A DNA stretch of 11,420 nt, from contig CAZMVD010000132.1 in the NCBI GenBank assembly GCA_964569425.1, positions 1 to 11,420 on the forward strand. Reading direction: 5' to 3'. The DNA comes from JACQXM01 sp964569425 (GTDB lineage: Bacteria; Planctomycetota; Phycisphaerae; UBA1845). Shown piece by piece: positions 6,320-11,420 of this stretch. Position 1 is the stretch's first letter. Each line of letters begins with the position of its first letter. The translations under genes and the position numbers were made by a program. The notes below the pieces were generated by a model, which worked only from the letters and a program-made list of their open reading frames with translations, was not told the DNA's origin and did not search any database.

Positions 6320-7432
6320 ATGCTTTTCCAACCGCCGCTATCGCCGCATTATTCGCGTCTTTCAGAAGAAGAGCTGTGTCAAGCGATTGCCGAGCGCAAG
6401 CGGCAATTGGGACGGCGCCTGGTCATTCTCGGGCACCATTATCAACAGCACGAGGTGATTCAGTTTGCGGACTTCACCGGCGACAGCCTGAAGCTCTCGC
6501 AGATTGGGGCGCAGCAGAAGGAAGCCGAGTTCATCGTTTTCTGCGGCGTCCACTTCATGGCCGAATCCGCGGATATTCTCACCGACGAATCCGTGAAGGT
6601 GATTCTTCCCGACCTTTCGGCGGGGTGCAGCATGGCGGACATGGCCGACATCGACCAGCTTGAAGCGGCGTGGGAGTTTCTGGTGGAGCAGCAGGGCGCG
6701 TCGCTGGTGCCGATTACCTATGTCAACTCATCTGCGGCAATCAAGGCCTTCTGCGGCGGGCACGGCGGCGCCTGTTGCACGAGCAGCAACGCCCGCGCGG
6801 TGCTCGAATGGGCCTTTGGCCAAGGGGAGAAGGTCATATTCCTTCCCGATCAGCACCTGGGGCGCAACACCGCGTTTGCGATGGGCATTCCATTGCATGA
6901 CATGGTGGTTTACGACCCGGGGCGCCCTTGCGGCGGGCTGTCGGGCGAGCAGGTGGAAACGTCGCGCGTGATTCTATGGAAGGGGCATTGCAGCGTACAC
7001 GGGTTGTTCACGCCCCAACAATGCGACGACATCCGGAAAGTGGATTCGGATTTCAAAATCCTGGTGCATCCCGAGTGTCCCTGGGACGTTGTCCAGAAGG
7101 CTGACCTGGCGGGCAGCACAGAGTTCATCATCAAGACCGTTCGCGAGTCGCCGGCGGGGAGCAAGTGGGCGGTGGGCACGGAGATTCACCTCGTGGACCG
7201 CCTTGCGCGCCAGCATCCGGACAAAGTGGTGCGCTCGCTGGCCGGGATCCAGTGCCTGTGCACCACCATGTATCGGATTGACCTTAAACACCTGTTGTGG
7301 GTGCTCGATGAGTTGGTCGAGGGGCGGGCGGTTAATCAGATCAAGGTGGATCCCGAAACCCGTCGGCTGGCGATCTTCGCGTTGGAACGCATGTTGGCCA
7401 ACGTGTCGCCGCAACCGGTAGCGCTCAAGTGA
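6320..7432 (+). CDS. nadA: Quinolinate synthase
   Basis: NadA condenses iminoaspartate with dihydroxyacetone phosphate to quinolinate in de novo NAD synthesis and carries an oxygen-sensitive [4Fe-4S] cluster. The 370-residue length matches the long Bacillus-type form. Expected cluster ligands are Cys103 (AGCSMAD), Cys224 (KGHCSVHG) and Cys314 (QCLCTTMYR); their spacings of 121 and 90 closely match those of long NadA proteins. The N-terminal ILGHHYQ (36-42), DFTGDS (51-56) and PDQHLGRN (176-183) are also typical. A GGGA stands 7 bases before the ATG and a near-consensus promoter lies upstream. nadB and nadC are not adjacent, so the iminoaspartate source is elsewhere. The call is secure. Confidence 0.96.
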   Translation: MLFQPPLSPHYSRLSEEELCQAIAERKRQLGRRLVILGHHYQQHEVIQFADFTGDSLKLSQIGAQQKEAEFIVFCGVHFMAESADILTDESVKVILPDLSAGCSMADMADIDQLEAAWEFLVEQQGASLVPITYVNSSAAIKAFCGGHGGACCTSSNARAVLEWAFGQGEKVIFLPDQHLGRNTAFAMGIPLHDMVVYDPGRPCGGLSGEQVETSRVILWKGHCSVHGLFTPQQCDDIRKVDSDFKILVHPECPWDVVQKADLAGSTEFIIKTVRESPAGSKWAVGTEIHLVDRLARQHPDKVVRSLAGIQCLCTTMYRIDLKHLLWVLDELVEGRAVNQIKVDPETRRLAIFALERMLANVSPQPVALK

Positions 7433-7463
7433 TTGAACTTGTCGATTACGGTCCGGTAGCCTG

Positions 7464-7517
7464 CACGACCTCTTGATCGATGAAACGCGGAGATTGTCCA
7501 ATGGCCACGACCTCTTG
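7464..7517. repeat. 12-bp direct repeat upstream of hpt
   Basis: CACGACCTCTTG occurs exactly at 7464-7475 and again at 7506-7517, 42 bases start to start, which is four helical turns. Both copies lie in the 93-base gap between nadA and hpt, the second ending 8 bases before the chosen hpt start. This could be a two-site operator or a small duplication. Confidence 0.5.
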
Positions 7518-7525
7518 CGGACGCC

Positions 7526-8101
7526 ATGTCTGCCCATGCTGACGTGCCCGACGGAGTCGCCCGCCCGGGCCGAATCGATCGTGTTCTGATCTCGGCCACG
7601 GCGCTCGAGGAACGAGTTCACGGACTCGCCCACGAGATTGCCCGCACCTACGCCGTCACAAGCGATGGTTTGATCATCGTAACGGTACTTTCCGGATCGC
7701 TTGTTTTCCTGGCGGACCTGATCCGGAAGCTTCCCCTGATGCTGAGAATCGGGTTGGTGACCGTCAGCAGCTACCCGGGCGGTACCACACGCTCTGCAGG
7801 GGCGAAACTGTTAACCAGTAGTTATCCGGAACTTCAAAACCGCGATGTGCTGCTGGTCGATGATATCCTCGATACCGGCGGGACGCTGCGATTGGTTCAG
7901 CGGGAGATTCGCGCGGCGGTACCGCGCAGCTTGCGGACGGCGGTTTTGTTGCGCAAGACGGGTAAAGCTCCGCCGGACGTGACCGTGGACTTCGTCGGTT
8001 TTGATATTGAGGATGTTTTTGTGGTAGGCTACGGGTTGGATTACGACGGGCTGTACCGGAACCTGCCGCATATCGCGGAATGGCGCCCGGGCAACCCCTG
8101 A
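7526..8101 (+). CDS. hpt: Hypoxanthine phosphoribosyltransferase
   Basis: A purine salvage enzyme joining hypoxanthine (and usually guanine) to PRPP to give IMP or GMP in the cytosol. The 191-residue protein has the pyrophosphate loop in VLSGSLVF (54-61), the flexible-loop segment SSYPGGTTRSAG (81-92), the PRPP-binding VDDILDTGGT (111-120), and RKTGK (143-147) with the base-binding DVFVVGYGLDYDGLYRNLP (163-181). These identify Hpt rather than other type I transferases. The ATG at 7526 lacks a good ribosome site; a GTG at 7544 is an in-frame alternative, and the first 15 residues are not family-conserved. It lies 93 bases after nadA and 15 bases before the PH-domain gene. Confidence 0.94.
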   Translation: MSAHADVPDGVARPGRIDRVLISATALEERVHGLAHEIARTYAVTSDGLIIVTVLSGSLVFLADLIRKLPLMLRIGLVTVSSYPGGTTRSAGAKLLTSSYPELQNRDVLLVDDILDTGGTLRLVQREIRAAVPRSLRTAVLLRKTGKAPPDVTVDFVGFDIEDVFVVGYGLDYDGLYRNLPHIAEWRPGNP

Positions 8102-8116
8102 CCAAAGGCCCTATCC

Positions 8117-8719
8117 ATGGTACTCGCACCATCGAAAACTTCCCAACCGACGGCCTGTGCCGCTGCGATGTCCGAAGTGCCGTCGCACACCGGTGAAGTC
8201 GCGCCGGTGTGGTCGCACCTGCCGGGCGGGTTGGTTGACGGCGGCGAAATCATCATGCTGGCGATTAAGCCGTCCATGTGGCGGCCGTTCTTCGATTCGA
8301 TAGGTTGGCTGGTGGCGTGCAGTTTAACGGCCATGGTCGTAACGTGGCTGCGCAGCCCGTTCCCCGGACTTTCAGTGACGGTTACGGCACAGTTGATTCT
8401 GATGATCGGGCTGGTGCAATTGGGCGTTGCGGTGGCTCGGTGGATTTCCACGTGGTACGTGCTGACCAACCGTCGCGTGATCAACATTGGCGGAGTGCGG
8501 GCGCCGCGAATTTCGTCCTGTCTGCTGGTGGACGTGCGTAATACTTACCTGCATGTTTCGGCGCCCGAGCGTCTGGCCGCGCTGGGGACGATTACCTTCG
8601 CCAGCGACGACCCTCACGAGGCGCCGCGGCTTTGGCGTTCCATCGCCGAGCCGGAACTGGTACATGGCAAAATCCGTCGCGCCATTGAAACCGCGCTGGA
8701 TCACTTTCACCCGGGTTGA
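8117..8719 (+). CDS. Membrane protein with bacterial PH domain (DUF304/bPH2-like)
   Basis: A 200-residue protein with two hydrophobic segments at about 57-78 and 88-108, followed by a bacterial pleckstrin-homology-like region. The diagnostic string WYVLTNRRVINIGGV is at 113-127, then a beta-rich stretch to GTITFAS (157-163) and a C-terminal helix (182-196). Proteins of this type sit in the cytoplasmic membrane with the PH domain facing the cytosol; their roles are mostly unknown, though some take part in envelope stress or peptide resistance. The unusual N-terminal 45 residues are hydrophilic and low in conserved features. AAAGG precedes the ATG by 8 bases. It follows hpt by 15 bases and is likely co-transcribed. 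The fold is fairly sure; the function is unknown. Confidence 0.82.
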   Translation: MVLAPSKTSQPTACAAAMSEVPSHTGEVAPVWSHLPGGLVDGGEIIMLAIKPSMWRPFFDSIGWLVACSLTAMVVTWLRSPFPGLSVTVTAQLILMIGLVQLGVAVARWISTWYVLTNRRVINIGGVRAPRISSCLLVDVRNTYLHVSAPERLAALGTITFASDDPHEAPRLWRSIAEPELVHGKIRRAIETALDHFHPG

Positions 8720-8751
8720 TGGCGCCGCACACGCATGGCCGGCAATGGCCT

Positions 8752-9294
8752 TCAGATGGCGGGGTGCCCTTCGCGCCGACTTATGAGCACGGTCGCTGCC
8801 GCAAGCATCACTAACACCATCATCACCAAGCCCCAAGTCGATGCGGTCGGAACAGAGCCTGGAGGGGTCTCCAGCTCGCCCGTAACGACTTCGTCCGGAT
8901 CGACCGCGCAAGGGTCCGTGCCCATGGCGCCGACCAGGCCCGGGCTGTAGCCGACCTGACCGGGCTGGTCTGACCGCGGCGTGTTGATCTCCACGCCGTT
9001 GGCTACGCCGTCTCCGTCTGAATCCTCGCCGTCGAGCTGGTCCAGCGCCTGTTCGATCGTCAGCGCCTGACCCAACAGGGCAATGATGTCCTCCCGATAG
9101 CAGTTTCCCATGTCGCTACGGCTGGGCGGGTGGTGGCACACGTTGCAATCAGCGCCGGTCAGGGTCTGCATTCGATCATCCAAGGTCGAAGAGGGGTACT
9201 TGGTCCGCCAGGCATCGAGGTAGGTGGGAAATGCGGCTGCCGTTCCGTTCATGGCCGCCATGTAAAGTAATGTCGCTGTCGCCAGAAAACGCAT
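8752..9294 (-). CDS. Exported protein with CxxCH heme site, EF-hand-like loop and IPTL-type C-terminal sorting tail
   Basis: A 180-residue protein. The signal peptide covers residues 1-21. A single heme c site, CNVCH (50-54), is followed by a Ca-binding loop of EF-hand/thrombospondin-type-3 form, DSDGDGVANGVE (91-102, Asp91, Asp93, Asp95, Glu102). The C-terminus has VPTASTWG (148-155), a hydrophobic helix (156-171) and a basic RR (173-174). This tripartite tail matches the IPTL-CTERM style (IPTLxxWG, membrane segment, Arg cluster), so anchoring or processing at the cell surface is likely. The arrangement of heme Cys pair followed by a DxDxDG loop recurs in planctomycete and deltaproteobacterial surface proteins (from memory). 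The start is strongly backed by GGAGGG 7 bases before the ATG. Its 3' end converges on the PH-domain gene with 32 bases between. Confidence 0.85.
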   Translation of the reverse strand: MRFLATATLLYMAAMNGTAAAFPTYLDAWRTKYPSSTLDDRMQTLTGADCNVCHHPPSRSDMGNCYREDIIALLGQALTIEQALDQLDGEDSDGDGVANGVEINTPRSDQPGQVGYSPGLVGAMGTDPCAVDPDEVVTGELETPPGSVPTASTWGLVMMVLVMLAAATVLISRREGHPAI

Positions 9295-9349
9295 GGGTAT
9301 ACCCTCCTACAACATCACTCGGCGCGATACCGTCACCCGGAAAGCAAAC

Positions 9350-9388
9350 AACGCGCCCCGGGGTCGGCCGTGAGCCGAAGCGCGCGTT
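9350..9388 (-). promoter_or_regulatory. Inverted repeat in the leader of the CxxCH/IPTL-tail gene
   Basis: AACGCGC (9350-9356) pairs with GCGCGTT (9382-9388), and inside it TCGGC (9364-9368) pairs with GCCGA (9374-9378) around loop CGTGA. If the promoter at 9403-9431 is real, this hairpin lies at the extreme 5' end of the mRNA, about 55 bases before the start codon. Confidence 0.35.
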
Positions 9389-9402
9389 TTCCGGGCCGAG
9401 TT

Positions 9403-9431
9403 ATTATCTCGAAAGGGGAAGGCAAAACCAA
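9403..9431 (-). promoter_or_regulatory. Candidate promoter of the CxxCH/IPTL-tail gene
   Basis: On the minus strand: TTGGTT, a 17-base spacer, then GATAAT. The -10 box is five of six and the -35 box only three of six. The leader would be about 100 bases. Confidence 0.35.
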
Positions 9432-10038
9432 ACAAAAAAAACGGGGACCCGCCAGAATGTACGAGTTGTCACCGAAATGTTGCAAGTGGCGATGCAACCG
9501 CCAGCTGGCCATGAGACGGGGAGGATCCGACCGTAGCAGTCATTCCTGAGAACAGTGACAGGCGAATTATCTCGCGCGGGGCGGGCCTCCCAACCCGCCT
9601 CCGCGCGATTCGGAAAGGGAAGACTCTACGATTCGATATCTGGCCACCCGCCGACGATGCTGGCTACGCCACGAGTTCGGCGCGATTCGGCGCTTTACGG
9701 GCCGTGCTCGTTCCTCGGCCACAGCGCTTACACCCGCCAGTCTGTCGGCCTTTCCCGGTACCCGTTCGGTAACTTCAGGAGGCGACACTCCAGCTATCAC
9801 GCGTCCTGGAAACAACCGAGTCGTCCAAGGTCGTACGACTTGTAGATTGCACTCCTTTGGTTTTTTCTTGCAATTGCCTTGGGGCCTGCCACTTTTCGAG
9901 GAGTGGTGAATACCTGGGGATCCGGACTTACGATCTGTTACCGGTTTCATGGCTGGTAGAGGAAGGACCTTAGCGCGGTCGGCGAGCTTATCGCGGGGAC
10001 AAGGCCCCGACGCATTGCAACGTAGGGTTCTCACGGTC
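9432..10038. other. Noncoding stretch rich in inverted repeats; possible structured RNA
   Basis: No open frame here encodes a protein-like sequence. Several inverted repeats are visible: TGTCAC (9467-9472) with GTGACA (9555-9560) enclosing GTTGCA/TGCAAC (9479-9484, 9493-9498) and the nested ATGA/TCAT (9511-9514, 9540-9543) and ACGG/CCGT (9516-9519, 9531-9534). A strong GC hairpin follows at 9573-9607. Further right are a palindrome GTCGTACGAC (9830-9839) and CGGGG/CCCCG (9994-9998, 10005-10009). An A8 run is at 9434-9441. I find no tRNA T-loop and no RNase P, tmRNA or SRP signature. The strand of any RNA is not determined. Confidence 0.3.
9573..9607. repeat. Strong GC-rich hairpin in the intergenic region
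   Basis: A 13-base arm at 9573-9585 (CGCGCGGGGCGGG) pairs with 9594-9607 apart from one bulged base, around the loop CCTCCCAA. No T-run follows on either strand, so it is not a standard intrinsic terminator. Confidence 0.6.
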
Positions 10039-10067
10039 TTGAATTGCGAGGCAAAACCCGATAAAAT
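10039..10067 (+). promoter_or_regulatory. Candidate promoter upstream of the matrixin gene
   Basis: TTGAAT (10039-10044), a 17-base spacer, TAAAAT (10062-10067); four and five matches to consensus. This would give a leader of about 175 bases before the ATG at 10251. A perfect TATAAT at 10144-10149 is closer but lacks a -35 box at the right distance. Confidence 0.4.
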
Positions 10068-10250
10068 CAACTCGCGTTGGCAAAGTCTGGTCCGAATGAC
10101 CGTTCATCATGCCTACCCGCGTCAACTTGGCCTGTTTCGTGTCTATAATGCCGTGGGAGGGGCCGCGCGCCGGCCGGATTGCAGTGCGGTAACCCAGTGG
10201 CGCGGGCGGCGTGGCTTCGAGACCACACGTGGAGCGCGGGAGGGAACGTG

Positions 10251-11420
10251 ATGCAGGGGATTCAGCGTCGCACGGTATTGGCATCGGTGTTGGCGGTTTC
10301 GGTGTGCTATTCACCCGGATGGGCACCAAGCGCAACGGCGTGTGATCGACCTGGTTTCGATGGGTCGAACTTCCAGGGTTCTGCGCGAGTCGAAGTCGCG
10401 CCGGTGCTTCCCCAAACCTGGCCTCAGGAATGGCAGCTCCTGGGAAAGGAGATTGCGCTTTCGTATTTCCTGCCGGTGCCGATCGCCCCGGGAACGCTGA
10501 GCGCAGCGGCCATGCGCGATGTGCCCTCGATCGCCTGCTACGCTCCCGGCACGCCCGATCACATTGTTGAGATATTCGATCAGTCGCAATGGGATGAAAT
10601 CAGCCCGCTGGCCTATTTCCTGGGGACGCGTTGGAGCGGCGGTCAGGGCGCGCCACGCGCGTTGACCTGGAGCTTCGTTCCTGACGGGCTGTTTATCGAT
10701 CCGCGCAATGCACAGGACGTCGGTGCGCCCAGCGAGCTCTTCAGCCGTATGGACGGGTTGTTTCAGGGCAATCGCGCTTTGTGGATCGATCTGATGGAAC
10801 AGACTTTCGAGCGCTGGTCGGAGTTGATCGGCACCAGTTATACCCGGGTTACCAATGGGGTCGACGACTGGGACGACGGCGCGGCGTGGGGAAGCGCCGG
10901 CGGTGCCACGCGAGGCGATATCCGCATTTCCATGCGCAACATTGACGGCGGGGGAGGTGTGCTGGCGTTTAATTTCTTTCCGTCCAACGGCGACATGGTC
11001 ATGGACCGCAGCGAAAACTGGGCGCAGCCCGCCAACAACCACCGGTTTTTACGCAACACGGTGCTGCACGAACACGGGCATGGTCTGGGCATGTTCCACG
11101 TGTGCCCGGCCAACAACACCAAGTTGATGGAGCCGTTCCTGAATACCGGCTTCGACGGTCCGCAGCATGACGATATTCGTGGCGGACAACGCCACTACGG
11201 TGACCCGTTCGAATCGGATAATACGCCCGCGACGGCGACGGACTTGGGTGTGCTGATCAGTGGGGTACCCGTTGCACCGGGCACCGTACCGGGGGCCGAC
11301 GTCGGACCGCACACGTCGATCCTGAGCATTGATGCGGACGGCGAGCAGGATTACTTTCGATTCACGATCAGCGATCCCGGCGACTTCACCTTGACGGTCA
11401 CGCCCCTGGGATTGGAGTAC
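10251..11420 (+). CDS. Secreted matrixin-type zinc metalloprotease with PPC domain, 3' end outside window
   Basis: The first 390 residues are visible and the frame is open at the right edge. A signal peptide covers about residues 1-31, ending near ATAC. The metzincin zinc site HEHGHGLGMFH is at 273-283, with ligands His273, His277 and His283 and catalytic Glu274. The Met-turn Met293 in KLMEP places it among matrixins (M10-like). From about residue 321 a PPC-like beta domain starts (DxDG-QDYFRFTI at 362-373, then FTLTVTP) and is cut by the window. No PRCGxPD-like cysteine switch is seen in the 240 residues before the catalytic part, so latency, if any, works differently. GGGAGGG stands 6 bases before the ATG; a GTG directly before it is less well spaced. 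The protein is probably secreted or surface-bound and acts on extracellular protein. Only fold and catalytic class are firm. Confidence 0.88.
   Translation, partial: MQGIQRRTVLASVLAVSVCYSPGWAPSATACDRPGFDGSNFQGSARVEVAPVLPQTWPQEWQLLGKEIALSYFLPVPIAPGTLSAAAMRDVPSIACYAPGTPDHIVEIFDQSQWDEISPLAYFLGTRWSGGQGAPRALTWSFVPDGLFIDPRNAQDVGAPSELFSRMDGLFQGNRALWIDLMEQTFERWSELIGTSYTRVTNGVDDWDDGAAWGSAGGATRGDIRISMRNIDGGGGVLAFNFFPSNGDMVMDRSENWAQPANNHRFLRNTVLHEHGHGLGMFHVCPANNTKLMEPFLNTGFDGPQHDDIRGGQRHYGDPFESDNTPATATDLGVLISGVPVAPGTVPGADVGPHTSILSIDADGEQDYFRFTISDPGDFTLTVTPLGLEY

Noticed and set aside
9434..9441. A8 run as an intrinsic terminator of a minus-strand transcript
   Set aside because: The bases that would form the stem next to the U-run pair poorly (three base pairs at most), so a U-run alone is not enough.
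9567..10070. Minus-strand 167-codon and plus-strand 96-codon frames in the gap
   Set aside because: Translations are basic, Pro/Ser-rich and without hydrophobic core pattern, and no ribosome site is present; this is better explained as noncoding.
9295..10250. tRNA, tmRNA, RNase P or SRP RNA in the long gap
   Set aside because: No T-loop consensus, no RNase P or SRP core strings and no tmRNA ends were found by eye on either strand.
1..11420. CRISPR array, insertion sequence or prophage
   Set aside because: No regularly spaced repeats, transposase or integrase motifs, or terminal inverted repeats with target duplications were seen.

Overview
The window looks like chromosomal DNA of a GC-rich, environmental Gram-negative-type bacterium. 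A planctomycete (Planctomycetota, possibly Phycisphaerae-like) is my best guess. That guess rests on very small Cys-bearing exported proteins, a c-heme/EF-hand protein with an IPTL-type C-terminal sorting tail, and a secreted matrixin protease followed by a PPC domain. It is an inference; there is no rRNA in the window to settle it.

Layout. (1) 1-3357, minus strand: a secondary-metabolism operon read leftward in the order chorismatase, flavin-dependent halogenase-like enzyme, AMP-dependent acyl/aryl ligase. The ligase runs off the left edge. The three enzymes fit the making, halogenation and activation of a hydroxybenzoate starter, as in xanthomonadin-type aryl polyenes or related aryl lipids; the polyketide or fatty-acid part would lie to the left. 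(2) 3489-4384, minus strand: three tiny exported proteins in a row. The two larger ones share a Cys pattern, and a near-consensus promoter at 4482-4510 precedes them. (3) 4596-6193, minus strand: mtnA and purE, read purE then mtnA, 2 bases apart. (4) 6320-8719, plus strand: nadA with a near-perfect sigma70 promoter, then hpt and a bacterial-PH-domain membrane protein. (5) 8752-9294, minus strand: an exported protein with one CxxCH, an EF-hand-like loop and an IPTL-like C-terminal tail. (6) 9295-10250: about 950 bases without a convincing gene, rich in inverted repeats. (7) 10251 to the right edge, plus strand: a secreted matrixin-type zinc protease with a PPC domain, cut by the window.

Functionally, the centre is nucleotide and cofactor housekeeping: purine synthesis (purE), purine salvage (hpt), methionine salvage (mtnA) and NAD synthesis (nadA). 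It is flanked by accessory material, namely the aryl-metabolite operon and the small exported proteins on the left and envelope or secreted proteins on the right. The items most worth following are the halogenase/chorismatase operon, the small-protein cluster, the atypical PurE active-site loop and the structured noncoding stretch near 9440-10040.
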